NCBI GenBank assembly: GCA_020809705.1
Contig: CP085828.1
Span: 6,572,001-6,636,000 of the forward strand
Length of the DNA: 64,000 nt
Origin: Calonectria ilicicola
Lineage: Eukaryota; Ascomycota; Sordariomycetes; Hypocreales; Nectriaceae
Reading direction: 5' to 3'
A program made the translations under genes and the position numbers. The notes under the pieces were generated by a model. It was given only the letters and a program-made list of their open reading frames with translations, was not told the DNA's origin and did no database searches. Below are positions 46,302 to 58,077 of this stretch, piece after piece; position 1 is the first letter of the stretch, and each line of letters starts with the position of its first letter.

Positions 46302-47638
46302 GGGATATTTTGGCGATATTTATTGCTATGATGAGTATTTTTGGTAGCGTGGTGGCTCCGAAGCGTCGCAGCCTTATGCACCATTTCGGAGTCTTGGCTG
46401 CAGATCGGGGCTGACTTTTCAGGAGGCCAGTGTTTTAAAGCTGCACGTCGATCTCTGAAATAAGGCTGGCGCTTAAAAGAGGGGCCAGGACATGGTGATT
46501 GAATCATGATTCCCTAATAAGGCCGTAGAATTAGCCTGTAATCAAGAAAAACCCGACGTTAATTGTAGTGCCTTCTTTGTATCATAGTAGCTGGGTGTTG
46601 GTGAATCCAGACTGCCATTGCCGAGTGCAATATGGCAAGACGCTTTAAGAGTAACTGTTCGATGGACTGCGACTCGAGCTATTGATGAGTGGAAGTTGTG
46701 CTGATCATGTTGTGGGGTCCGTTGAATTTTTTTGTACAATAAGAACTGCTGTTTCCGGGCTGTGTCATGGTACTTTTGGCGTTTGCGGCGCTTGCGTGAA
46801 GGGTGCGGTTTTAGACTAGGCGTGATCGACTCGCTCTCATTGATCGGCCATGATTTAACCATAACTGATGTTTCAACGGTACTCAGCAGCTACGACCAGG
46901 GGTCACTTCGTCTGGAAAAGCGGAGTTGGTACAAATCTAGAGGTATAGGATTGGTCTAAAAAGCTTCAAACAAGAATTTACTGGTTCTGACATGGCGCCA
47001 AGTTATGCTCTATGATTGGCGAACGCCATTGGTTTTTCTTGGCGAGACCCTCATCTGACTTGCAGACTCGCTATTGCGGAGGCTGCTGGCGCTAATATTG
47101 TGATAGCCCCAAAAGAATCGTAGTATTGAGAACGCCAATGCTCCATTCACGGAGCTGGCTTTCGTCTTCGTCGAAGAGGGAAGCTATTCTATATTATTAA
47201 ACCGCAACGTAAATGGTGCTCAGGCCGAAGGTAATAGTCGTGCTAAAGCTCAACATAGTGATGGTTCTGCCCTCAATAGTTGGCAGAGTGCATCCAGGCC
47301 TTTCTTCACCTTTAAACTCACTGTTCGTCCATAGGGGCACTCTCTGTTAAAGTTGATACCAAATGAATATTATCTTGAATGATTGAGAATAATCTTTTAG
47401 GAAATAAATAATACTTCATTTATAATTATTTATATCATTAATTTTACTCATTTATTTTATTTTTATTTATTTACTTACTTTTCTAGCGCATCTATTAATT
47501 CTTGTTATATGTTCACCGCTCTACAATCTATCATCTCTAGGCTCAGGTCCTGGCGGCCATTTGTGTATACCAGTAAGCAAGTAACCCGCCTGCCGAAACT
47601 TACGAGATTCATACCCGTTCATAATCCAACCATCCACT
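46302..47638. other. Intergenic region with AT-rich tail
   Basis: About 1.3 kb. The left part should be the DUF3433 promoter. A basic 106-codon frame on the minus strand (46542-46862) begins with ATG but has no recognisable domain and is not supported. From about 47390 to 47485 the DNA is almost pure A/T. Confidence 0.5.
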
Positions 47639-48600
47639 TTAGCACCACTCCCCACCCAATTGGGATACCGATCTGGATCGACAAAACGAGAACTTGGACC
47701 GCTTATTTGTCCATCGGGCGTGAAATCGTTGCGGAAACCTTTTTAGACGATCTGAAACATGCCATGCCGCGACTGGGTCGGGTTGAAGACCAAAAGCAGC
47801 CATTTCACGGGCTTCCAAGCTCATGATAAAGTCAACAGCCTTCTCAAGAGTGGTATTAATAGTGTTGCTTGTAGAGCCAAGAGCATGGAACGTAACTGGT
47901 GCCGACAGGCCCTCCTGTATATCTGTACGGACAATGGTAACAGGAATCCTCCCAACAGTCTTTGAGTCCTCATAATTGTAGCCTTTTGATGAAACAATAA
48001 TCAATACAGCTTTGAATAACGGTTGGAGAATGTGAAGTTTCCGATCAGAAAATTGATCCAGCGTGTATTCGCCTCTCTCAAGTGAGAGCTCCTTTTGATC
48101 CAATCTGCGATGTATCATGTCGACCTGGGTGCATATAGCCTTGTTCAGATTTATAATGGCGTTGATCGTTGGTTGAGAGGGCGAAATGGTGTCAGGAAGA
48201 CCCGTCGGAGCGATGAATTTACAAATAAAGCGGTCATGCTCAAGTTCGCTCTGGAAAGGCTTGAACTACCGACGGTATATGTAATTGTGAAGTACTTGAC
48301 TCATGACATCCCATGGCTTTTCAGGGATGATATACACCCCAGCTGATTTGTTGCATATGTCGAAAACCTCACTGATGTGTATTCGAGGCATGCAGTTGAT
48401 GTTTGGCCGGTATGTAATTTCAACCGCATGGAGCTGGTATTCATCCTATGAGACGCTTCAATTTCAGTTCTGCAATTGAAAAGCTTCTCTTCTTTCTCAG
48501 AGTTGAATATTGGTGTCTTGAACCAATGTGTGTAATAGGCGATTGGTGGGTCCTCCCATCCGCGACGACTTGACGATAGGTCCTGGATTCTTGAAGGCAT
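47639..48600 (-). pseudogene. Degenerate hypothetical protein gene
   Basis: Protein-like sequence runs leftward from an ATG at 48600, but not in one frame. The first 47 codons (to about 48450) are in one frame. They continue in another frame from about 48450 with IHISEVFDICNKSAG. That frame meets a TAG near 48270 before continuing through ELEHDRFICKF to a TAA at 47639. A 45-nt in-frame intron (GTACTT to TTCCAG) could remove the TAG, but no intron explains the first break. I recognise no domain; the chain is mostly helical with a hydrophobic stretch near FKAVLIIVSS. Near-pure A/T tracts lie on both sides, consistent with decay in an accessory region. Confidence 0.4.
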
Positions 48601-49277
48601 TTGTGCAATCGACTTTCCACAAGTTTTTAGTACGTGTTGTGAAGATGAAATTATGCATGGTTGAAAGAAGTTGACCTATAAAATGGGCTCCCGCCCATTT
48701 TATAGGTTGCCGCAAGAGTTCCACAAATGCCATCAAGGTATTGGAGACACCTCTTTGGTTATCATCAAGATGACGATTTTGTTGGGGTTTAGACCCTGAC
48801 TAAACAAAGTCGGTACTTTCATTTTCAGGCTCTTGGCTAACTTGGAATATGCTTTGTGGGGTGAGCATAGAAAAGGAATCGAAGGATGCACTGAAAAAAG
48901 AATTCAATAAAAATAAAATAAAATAAATTAGCAGAATTTATTATATAAACAATTACAAATTAAGACATTATTTATTTCTCGGGGAGTTATTCCCAGTGGT
49001 TGTGATGATTTGGAGCGATTTTCGCTTGGCCCTGATGTTGACAAGGAGTCCCCCATTAATGGGTAGTGAATTCAAAGGCAAACAGAGACTTGAGTGCAGT
49101 TTACTTAATTAATAAAAATGATACGTATTTGCAATGAGAAGTATAAACTAATTTATCCCATTCTGGCTCTGTTATTTCATTTCTTGTGTGTCCGATTGCC
49201 ATATATTACTACAAGATGAAGAAGATCAAGTAATCAAGAGCACTTGACACGGGGCTTGTGCTATTGCCTGTCATTGT
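48601..49277. other. Intergenic region with hairpin and AT-rich tract
   Basis: Contains the inverted repeat at 48675-48706 and an A/T-dominated tract at about 48897-48985. No gene was seen. Confidence 0.55.
48675..48706. repeat. Perfect 14-bp inverted repeat
   Basis: Arm CCTATAAAATGGGC (48675-48688), loop TCCC, and the exact complementary arm at 48693-48706. It lies about 75 nt upstream of the ATG of the degenerate minus-strand ORF and contains a TATAAAA sequence on each strand. Confidence 0.8.
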
Positions 49278-49721
49278 TCATGGATTATGCCCAAAAGATT
49301 TATTGATTTCGTGAACATCCCAGTAGAAGGGACGAATTTCGACAATAGTCCCTTTGTCGAGGTTGACAGTAAAAGTTTGGCTGAGAGGGAAGTACATATC
49401 TTTGCCACCCTTTCTAGTTCTGAAATGCACTCTAGAAAGAACCACAATCCGGTCGGAACCTTCTTTTTCAAATATTTCTGGATCTTGAACGTCCACAATG
49501 TCGAAACAATCGGCCATCCGGAGTGCCCAGTCTTCCATGCCTTGGGGCCCATGATAAGTGCCTGCATAAGGCAAAGCCGAAGTCTGTTCCATTGAAAAGT
49601 TGGCATCAATGACAGAGGCAATCCCTGCAAAGTCCCTCTTATCTGGTGGTGTGGACATGTACTTTCGCTCCTCATCGTAAAACTTGTCGAGAATAGAGCG
49701 AGCTGTGTGTTTGCTGGCCAT
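49278..49721 (-). CDS. SnoaL-like small enzyme (isomerase/cyclase fold)
   Basis: A single-exon frame of 147 aa, the usual length of a stand-alone NTF2/SnoaL-like protein. An N-terminal helix (SILDKFYDEERKY), the ASVIDANFSMEQ segment, a Gly-Pro turn, the WALRMADCF helix and four terminal strands ending in PFYWD follow the family order. There is no signal peptide. Members near P450s and monooxygenases in fungi often act as isomerases or cyclases on oxidised terpenoid or polyketide intermediates. That role here is inferred from context: the next two genes on the same strand are a P450 and an FAD monooxygenase. Confidence 0.8.
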   Translation of the reverse strand: MASKHTARSILDKFYDEERKYMSTPPDKRDFAGIASVIDANFSMEQTSALPYAGTYHGPQGMEDWALRMADCFDIVDVQDPEIFEKEGSDRIVVLSRVHFRTRKGGKDMYFPLSQTFTVNLDKGTIVEIRPFYWDVHEINKSFGHNP

Positions 49722-50203
49722 GATGCGATCCGTGTTTTGGGCAAGAGGGAGATCAAATGATGATTGGAAATATGCAAGTCTTGGGGATTGCCTGAAAATT
49801 TCAGTGACGATGCTCTGACGAGACTAAGTGAATGAATTCTGCGATTTATCCAGGATAAAAGCATCGCTTTTATGGATTCTAAGCACAGCAGCCACTGCTG
49901 TAAATCTGGGAAACATTTGTCAGACGGAGTTTTGGTCGATGTTCCCAAAGAGGAAACGCTTAGGTCCGGAATTCTCGATCTCTGGCCCAAAACGGATATG
50001 TCCCTTTCGGAGTTTTCGGAGTCAGTTCTGGATTAGACGGGCGTTGAATTCACAGTAGAAAACAATTGGACGGAATATTTAATAGTTAGCTTTTGATCAT
50101 TTGTTGGAAGTGGCCAATGTTGCCATGTATCAAGCAGATAACGGGGGGTTTGTAGATTGGATTTATTGAAACTAGATTTTCTAATCACCCATGAGCTCCA
50201 GTC
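49722..50203. other. Intergenic region in candidate metabolic cluster
   Basis: About 480 bp with the promoter of the SnoaL-like gene and the 3' flank of the P450. No ORF of note. Confidence 0.55.
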
Positions 50204-51843
50204 TTAGCCTGATGCGAGTGAGATGCGAGTACTACTCTCGCCCATCTTCAAACTCCAATTGCCTTGATATTGATCCCTTGGGACTACTTCCACCTGAAAG
50301 TCCTTTTTAGGGCCAAAAACAGTAACCAACTCCGCCGTGTTGACGGCTGGGTTTTCCTCCCACTTACTGCCACCCACTGGCTTCAGGTCAATTCTTAACG
50401 CGAGCATTGCAGCCAGGATCACCATCTCGGTCGTGGCAAACTGCCTGGCAGGGCAAAGATGTGGGGGCGATCCCCAAGCGACAAAGCTACTGGGGTCTCT
50501 TGTTCGCTGACCGCTGTTTTCCTTTGGTAGAAACCGAGAGGGGTCAAATGATTCCACAGACTGGCCCCATGCCTTCGGATTATTGTGAATGGGGTAACCA
50601 GGCATTTGCACAAAATGCCCTTTCTTGAGCAGATATTTGCCATCCAATAGCGTATCAGTCATGACTTTTCGAATGTTGGCATGATTGTGTCTCACTCTCT
50701 GCGTCTCTTGAATTGCCGAAAGCAGCAGAGGGCATTTGACCTTGAGTGCTGCGACATCAAGAACAAAGTCGCCTGTCTCCGTTTTATTCACAGCGTGATG
50801 CGAGACTTCTTCACGCACTGCTTCCAGGAGCTCAGGCCTCGAAAACAGTTCGTAGATGACCCAGTACATTGTGGGGTTGGTATTCCCAAAGACGGCGATG
50901 CAAAAGGTGGCTTGTTGTTTGGCGATGTCGTCCTCACAAACACCACCTTCCTTTAGAACACGACTGCGCTCACGAATGACAAACGAGGCATCTTCTGGCA
51001 TTGACTTGAAATATTTTCGAAACGCATCAAACACAATTTCCCGCGCCGCGTAGCCTTTGCCCGTGATGTCGATCCCCATGACGTGAGTGCTGAGGTGACT
51101 CTGCCATTCCCTAATCTTTATTAGCATGTATTTACTAGACGTAGAGCTTATATTCTCACCAGAAAGCTTTGTCGATTTTTGGATCTGTAAATGGGTGTTC
51201 CACACCAAAAACACCACAACTGCTTGCTTGCACCACCGCCCATCTGACCCAATCTGGCAACGATATGCGTTTGGGCGTCGTTGTGCTGGTTGACTTAATT
51301 AAAGTGTTCACATCAATCATTGCACGGTTACCCATTCGCAAATTCTGGGCATCCAGTTGCGGCCCAGGAGCAAGGCTATTTTTCATGCCATGCGCAAACT
51401 CGTCGACTAGCTCGGTTCCAAACAAATCGTAGGTTTCTTGCGACGCATCGCCCATCACCTTTGCGCTAGTCTGTATAAAGGGGCGAAATGAGAGCGTCTT
51501 GGAAGATTTTTGAATGAGAGGCGTCAATCGCTGTGTGTTTGAAATGTACATTTTTACCCAGAAGAGATCAATGGTATACATTTCAGCATTCGTTTGTTTG
51601 CTGGGAAATGGGTTAGCTCATGCCTCAGACCTTGTCAACGCGCTGAATTTTTTGGCGGCAGTACCTAGTTATCTTGTAGTATGCGCCCCCATTTCTCACC
51701 AAGCCAATGATGTGCCCAATTAAGGGGACTGTGGGACGCAATCGTGGTGGCTCGCGAGGGTCATGGAATAGGCCGAGAGACCATTCGAGGGTATAGGCCA
51801 CCACGACTATCCCTAGCAATCCGTATGCGATTTCCCGAAGCAT
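50204..51843 (-). CDS. Cytochrome P450 monooxygenase (CYP7/CYP8-like)
   Basis: Three exons (51665-51843, 51160-51600, 50204-51110) give 508 aa. Residues 4-22 are the ER anchor, followed by the PPRLRP-type proline hinge and VPLIGH. The I-helix region reads FGNTNPTMYW rather than the usual AGxDT, as in the CYP7/CYP8 group. The K-helix ETQR is present. The heme loop WGSPPHLCPAR places the ligand Cys at about 426; the GSPPHLC spacing resembles fungal sterol-7-hydroxylase-like P450s. It would hydroxylate a lipophilic, possibly terpenoid or sterol-like, substrate. The third exon uses the second of two nearby AG acceptors, because the first creates a stop. The ATG at 51843 is the first in frame. Confidence 0.9.
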
Positions 51844-52791
51844 CTTCACACGAAAATCTGAGGAACTTAGAAAATAACATCATGGCCATCGGGGCGAGAA
51901 CGGCTTTAAAAGCTGGCTGGGATATTGGTGTTTCCACCGGACCCACGAGACCAACATGGTTAGCTCCGTCTAATTGATCTTTAGCGAGTGAATCCTGCTG
52001 ACAATGTAAGCACTGCCACTGGGTAGCCAATCGCCTAGAGCGTCCAGAACCCGAACACGAGAATTAGCATGACCCAGCCATGTTACCTTGCGCGCCGTCA
52101 TACAGGAGCTAGCTAGGACATAGGCTGCCTCAATCGGAGCAAAAGACTCTTTTTTGAGAGTGGAACCATGTGCCCCCAGCCCAGGTAGGAAAACTTGTAC
52201 CTCTAATTGTTTGTATTCTTCAAAATTACTTCACCCTGATACGGTTTATTTCCGGGTAGCGCGTTTCTCCCAGCGCCTGGACGCCTTTATGGGTGATGTG
52301 CAGGGATCTTTTCGCGATTGGGAATTCAACGAAGTCTCTCCCAGCGAATGAGAATAAAAATGGTGTTGGGTCAGGTTCGATATTTCCTTGATGGCAATCG
52401 GACCTACTCAGTATCGTGCACCATATCACTCCGAATAAATGGTTGCATTGTAGCTTGTTAAACCCTCCTGGCCTTGGAATTGAAGAGTACAGCAAAGCTG
52501 ATAAAAAATGACGTGGAATGATCTGGCTGTAACGATAAAGACTGCTTGAGCATTGTTATCTTAAAATCGAATCCCCCAAGGTAGGATCGATCATTCTGTC
52601 AACACCAAAATATTTCATTCCAAATCACACTAAAGTTAACTCTTTCTTTGGAATGTCACTCGTATAGTAATGCACAATTTTGACTTTCAATCTGTGTGAA
52701 TATATCGCTAAGTTCAAGGCTATACAATTTACAAATGCGGTCTTTAGGGTAGTCCAGATAATCGAGGCTGTTGTCATCCAACTTTAGCAAG
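51844..52791. other. Intergenic region
   Basis: About 950 bp between the P450 start and the FAD monooxygenase stop. It holds the P450 promoter. The open frames seen are short and start at non-ATG codons. Confidence 0.55.
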
Positions 52792-54214
52792 CTATGCGAC
52801 AAGGCTGGAACCATTGGTGTATGTAAATGGTTCCTTGGCAAGCACATCTTGAACCTCCTTGTATGCATCGTAGCCGTAGAGCCAAGACTGAACTTCAGGG
52901 CATGTCCACCTACTTGGGAATGGAGCCTGGACATCTTTGCCTAACTGAGAGAGAAATAGTTCGTCTCTGGCCTCTTGTTCAGGGCCATTAAGCATATGGA
53001 ATGAGGCTCGCTGGTTATCACGGAATTAGCTTGTGATATGAGATGGCGATTTGCTTAGCACTTACCTGTTTGAACGTTTCCTTAACGATTGCTTCACCTC
53101 GGGCCTTGCGAAGTCGCTCATATCGCATCAAAGCTTGTGGTAGCTGTGATTTAGCTTGAATATGTCCTAGCAACAGACCCAAAACTGCACCATCTTCAAC
53201 AGCGGAGTTCGCACCCTGGGCAAGGTATGGGAGCATAGGATGGCAAGCATCTCCAACAAAGACGAAATTTCGTTTCTCGTTTACCCAAGAAGGCAACTCA
53301 TTCCCTAAACATCATTAGTACGACACCGTGACGAATTCGGATCGATGAGTCTTACTGTGCATCAGCTTCCACTTGTCAACGCTCTCCACATAGTTTAGGA
53401 ATCGGGTCAATACGGGATCCCACTCCCTGAAAAGCTCTCTAACTTCTTCGACTGATCCGGCTTGCCGGCTAACGCCTTCGGGCAGATCATCTGGAACTAG
53501 CAAAACGATGTTATACATGTCGCCATCCCGAAGTGAATATCCCACGGCGTGGGCTCCAGGGCCAATCCAAAAATGGACTGATGGATTCTTGACCCATTCG
53601 CGAAGATCATCATCCTTGATTTGATCTAAGGTAAGCACGATTCGATAAGCCAAATCTCCCGTAGGCTTAGGGAGGTCTTTTTCGCCCAAGAACCAATCGC
53701 GACATCGAGACCAGATGCCGTCGGCCGCAATAATCAAATCTCCCTGCGCGGAGATGCCTGACTTTGTCTTGATCAAAGAAGTGTCGAAATCGATAGACTC
53801 GACCTTTTGACCAAACTCAAACTTGACACCCAAGTCCTTTGCTCGGTCGAACATGCACAGTTGCATATCAACTCGATGGATATCGATAAATGGTGCATCG
53901 TATTTGGCGCGCATCTTCTCGTTGAAATTCTCTTCCATGGCTAAGGTTTGGCCGGTATAACGATGCACTGCAAGGTAGGTGGGCTCCGCAGCCGTTTTCC
54001 AAAGCTTCTCAGGGAGTCCCCATTGCTGCAAAAGGCGCGACGAGTTTGGGGTAACCTGCAGCCCAGCGCCAACTTCCGAAAGTTCCTCTGCGGACTCAAA
54101 GACGGTGACACTGTGTCCAGATAGCGCGCACGAGATGGCTGCTGCGAGGCCGCTGAGGCCGGCGCCAATGATGATAATGTCGAGTGACACTGGCGATTTC
54201 AAATGCTGGTCCAT
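52792..54214 (-). CDS. FAD-dependent monooxygenase (salicylate hydroxylase-like)
   Basis: Three exons (53356-54214, 53066-53304, 52792-53010) give 438 aa. The FAD-binding GAGLSG motif is at residues 17-22, followed by an Ala-rich helix. The DLIIAADGIWSR block is the DG motif contacting FAD and NAD(P)H. GDACHPMLPYLAQGAN is the ribityl-binding GD motif of class A flavoprotein hydroxylases. Related enzymes hydroxylate aromatic rings or epoxidise and tailor fungal meroterpenoids. In-frame ATGs exist 24 codons upstream (54286), but the ATG at 54214 gives the normal start just before the FAD motif. It lies on the same strand as the P450 and SnoaL-like genes. Confidence 0.9.
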
Positions 54215-56041
54215 TTTGTAGGTGTTGTGTGATTCAATGTGTATCGAACTGCTGTAGACCATATAGGTAGGCGTAGTTATAAACATGTGGTGTGTATGAA
54301 GAAAGTTGTCATTTCAGCGCTGCGAGGCCCGGGAAATCCGACGTTAGCCTAAATCCATATGGCAAAAGATGAGGATCTGACGCGTATTGACAGCGTACAT
54401 GGCTTCATTTCCCGGCCTAGCTGCGTATTACTCTCTGAGTTACCTGAACAGGGAACGCACGTTCGTTGGAGCGATCCTCCGGAAAATCCGGAGTGGAGCA
54501 GGTTTCGGTCCGGATGTTCCACGGCGTGAAGCTTCATCCCGAGATTTGCTGGGAAACCCCGCAACTCAGCCTTCACAGAAATATGGGTAACAATGGAGTT
54601 TATTGGGGTAAAGTTAATCTGTTCATGGCATGGTGCAGCATTTTGTTCTCATCGTATCGCCGGATATGCGGGATTGGTCTACACACATCCTTGGCTGGCA
54701 GTTGTAACAGTCCCACCAAACTCCGGGGATTGAGGGGTAACTGGGGAAATGCACGCCGAGGCTGCATGACCACGTTTAATACAACCATTCATGGGCAAAC
54801 ATCCGACAATGTGACATGTGGAGTGCGATTTTTGATGTTATCAATTCTACTGTGTCTATTGTAATGATTGACCCTTTGTAGGGCCCATTGAAAACTGAAG
54901 AGCCACCCTAACGGACTCACCAATGGTTAGCAGAAAAAGCTCACAGCATTCAATATTGATATGGAAATTTTCTCTGATTCTGAATACAAAAAGAATGGTT
55001 GCTTCATTAGGTATGGCCCGAAAAAAAATTGATTTGCGAGCGATTGCGGCCGAACGCAGCGAGGCTTATTAGGAAACTCTGGTATCTGGGCTCGCCGCTG
55101 ACATAATCGGGTTTGATTGTAAAGTGTCCAAACTTTAGTATCGGGGACATGTTGTTATTAACATACACTGGCCGCTGACACAATGATATCTTGTGGTAAA
55201 GTGGATTAAACCTAATGCGTTTCCATCTGAGATGCACGGCTTTGGACTCGGCATAGTTGACCAGCATTGACTTCCTACATCCCCGACCTAGCCCCTTCTC
55301 GTTTTATCTACTGCACGGAATGGAATGGAATGGAATATTGGACTAATTGTGAATCTGTACTTTGTTGTATTAGCTGGTAGCTTGCCACTAACACTAACAG
55401 CTCGCTTATCTCCTTGTCGTGGACAACGGCGGCTAGGGAATTTGATGAGTCATTAACTAACTTGATGGCTCCCTTTTCCAAGAAGAACCCACATATGGTA
55501 GGAAATGATCCGAATACTCCCTTCTCTCACGACCTAAGAAGATATAAGGCGGGTTCGATCCGGTACCATGACTACAAAATCTATAACTAGGGATCGAGCA
55601 ATAAGCAGTAGTACATACAAGTGCCAGGCGAAGGAGGATAAAACTGAGCGCTCAATACTAATGGTAATAGTAGCGCCGCTCTGCACGGCTAATTATAAAA
55701 AGGCCAAAAACCCCGATTTTGGTAGATGGCCATGTATCAGAGTGTTTTCGCTCTGAAAGGGGCAGATGGGGAGAATAATGCGAGCCGGTACAACTATCAA
55801 TCCGGCTGATTCGACATCAAGCCGTCAAACACGCCAACTCTGCTTCTAGAGTAGCGCTTTACTACCAGGCCCCACAATAGAAGGCCCAGAATCCACCAAG
55901 CATCGGAAAGGCCACTTGCGACAGCACTCAATCAACCCCAAGATCGAATGTCACAAAAGGGAACGGGAACATTATAGATCGAACGCGCAAATGGCATTTT
56001 TATTGCATTACTCCATTACTTCGTATCGTATATACTATTCA
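54215..56041. other. Intergenic region right of candidate cluster
   Basis: About 1.8 kb. The left end is the monooxygenase promoter. No frame has coding character. A short (GGAAT)4 repeat lies at 55317. A GGGTTCGATCC sequence near 55552 looks like a tRNA B-box but has no paired stems or A-box. Confidence 0.5.
55317..55336. repeat. (GGAAT)4 short tandem repeat
   Basis: Four perfect copies of the pentamer GGAAT in gene-free DNA. Confidence 0.85.
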
Positions 56042-57124
56042 TTACAAGGTCTCAACCAAACCCTCGGCGATGTTATCCACGTTGGTTCCCCAGTTACCAG
56101 GAGTGGTCTGTGAAAATAATTAGTATTCATCGTCAGAAGGAGCGTGCTGGTTTTTGCAATCATACCTGTAGGTATAGAATACCATCTTCAACAACGGCCT
56201 CGTTGTAGGATTTCTTAGTCTTGTCTACAATGCGGAAGTGAATGGCATTATTCTCAATAGCCTCCTGCAATCCCTCTTGAAGCAAGTCATCTTGATCAAA
56301 CTTCTGACACTTGAGGTACCAATTAAGGCCTTCAAGGTACTTAAGGGTGAAGGAACCGAGGTTAGTGTGCCAGTCATCTCGGACGTCCTTTGCAGCGGAG
56401 AGCTTCTCATAGACAGCCTCGAAGTTGGGCTCGAAGGGGATCTCCTTGCCCAAGTACTTCTTGAGCTCAGCCTTGGCAGCCTCAATCTTGGGCTCGTATT
56501 CCTCCTTGATACCATAACGAGTGGTGTGGTTCATGGGCTGAGAGCTAGGAGCAGAATCGAGGGCCTTCTTAATGTTGGCCACTTCAAATGCATTGCTGGT
56601 GTTGGTTCCCAGGTAGTTCTCGCCAAAGAGAATAGCAAGCTGGCCCTCAGAGGTGACCTTAGCACCGCAGTAGCTGAAGAGCTTCTCTTCGTCAAAGTCC
56701 ATGGTAAGGACATGAGCATGAGCAATGCTGTTGATATCGTCTTTCAGGACTACACCAGCGTCTTTCTCAATTTGGTACTTTAGCTGATAGTGTGCGCCGT
56801 CGATATAACTAAGAAAAAGGTTAGCTTTTATCTAGTACTAATAAAAGACATCTAAAATGCTTACGAGTTAATACAGGCTCCTAGAGAGTCACGGCCGTAA
56901 GAGTTCTCCTCAGCGTAGGGGAAGATTGAGTTTTCGTTAATCTCAATCTTCCACTCAGTGCCAAGGAGCTCGGAGAACTTCTGCTCCCACTCCTCCTTCT
57001 TAGCAGCCCACTCATCGCGGACTGGATTGCGTTGTTAGCAATTTCCTTGGTTCAGAAATGATGACAACTTACCGTTCTTGCGAACAGCAAGGGGAAGCTT
57101 CTCGGCGGGAGGAAGACGAGGCAT
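56042..57124 (-). CDS. Conserved fungal protein, unknown function (305 aa)
   Basis: Four exons (57073-57124, 56865-57021, 56166-56808, 56042-56107) join in frame to 305 aa. All introns have consensus GTAAGT/GTAAGC/GTATGA donors. The protein is soluble and acidic, with no signal peptide or membrane helix. It begins MPRLPPAEKLPLAV and ends in WGTNVDNIAEGLVETL. Blocks such as YCGAKV, the WHTNLGSFTLKYLEGL helix and VEDGILYLQ recur in ascomycete proteins I know only as uncharacterised. Codon use is strongly G/C3-biased, suggesting high expression. I cannot assign a function. Confidence 0.85.
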
Positions 57125-58077
57125 GACTGCGATATGTATTTGTGTGGGAGTAATTAAGTGTATGGAAGGTAGTTGTGTTTGATGATGGAATGTAGAGGTT
57201 CCGAGTAAAATAGAAGAGACCAGGTGCCTTTTATCTACAATTTGAACCCCTGAATACAACACTTCATTCGGCGACCACAGTGAGAATAGCGTCGTCCAGC
57301 CACCGCCTAGTGAAGAACGAAGAATCGTGAATACTAGCGTGAATCCTGTCTCGAGGCTGAAGTCCTCCCCCACTCTAAGGAACCCCGCCGTCTGGCGATG
57401 GTGTGAGCTTGGCGGAATACACCTGCCTCTGGAAAATCAAGCTAAGCGAGTAACGGTGTTGGGGAAAGTAGTCTCTAAACACACGAAGCACGTTCCCGTG
57501 CCCACATGCGGCTGGGACACGCTAAACGGACCCCGCTTCCCAGGGTCCAAAGGCAGCAAGGTTACTACGATGGTTATTATAGGGTTAGTTGGTGTTGGCC
57601 ATGAGTCTTTGCCGTGCTGCATTGCATTGCAAGGGAGGAACTCCTGGCCATTTTAGTGTCTTGGTAATGCGGAACTGCGGCGAGGGTCCTGAGATTAGAC
57701 GACCACGAGTCTGCCTCGTGCCTGGCGGTTGCCGCTTGTCGAACGCCACAAAACTCAGCTGAAAGAGTAGCGCCATTTGGCGTCAATTGCAATGGTCTCG
57801 AAGGGCTCGAGGGCGTTAAGAATCGTGGCCTTTTCTTTCCATTGGCCTAAGCTTTTCTGTTGAGTTTTCAGGAGAATCCCATTCTTTGGATCCTCCAGTA
57901 GCTCGCACGCTAGTTTCGTGAAGCTGCCACGGAGCTATCCGACCCAATTGCTCAAAGAGGGCTCCTTCATCACGCAGTCTTTCGCAACGAACAATTCATC
58001 AAATATTTCTCCAGCTTTCAATCCCAGCATCGAGCCAGATCATTTTATTTTTCACAAACGTGCCAATTGTCTGAACA
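57125..58077. other. Divergent promoter region
   Basis: About 950 bp between the starts of the 305-aa protein (leftward) and the 334-aa protein (rightward). Open frames on both strands lack coding features. Confidence 0.55.

Noticed and set aside
46542..46862. Basic 106-codon minus-strand frame
   Set aside because: It has an ATG but no recognisable domain, weak codon bias, and an overlapping frame on the other strand.
55545..55570. GGGTTCGATCC sequence resembling a tRNA B-box
   Set aside because: No A-box at the right distance and no foldable acceptor or T stem.
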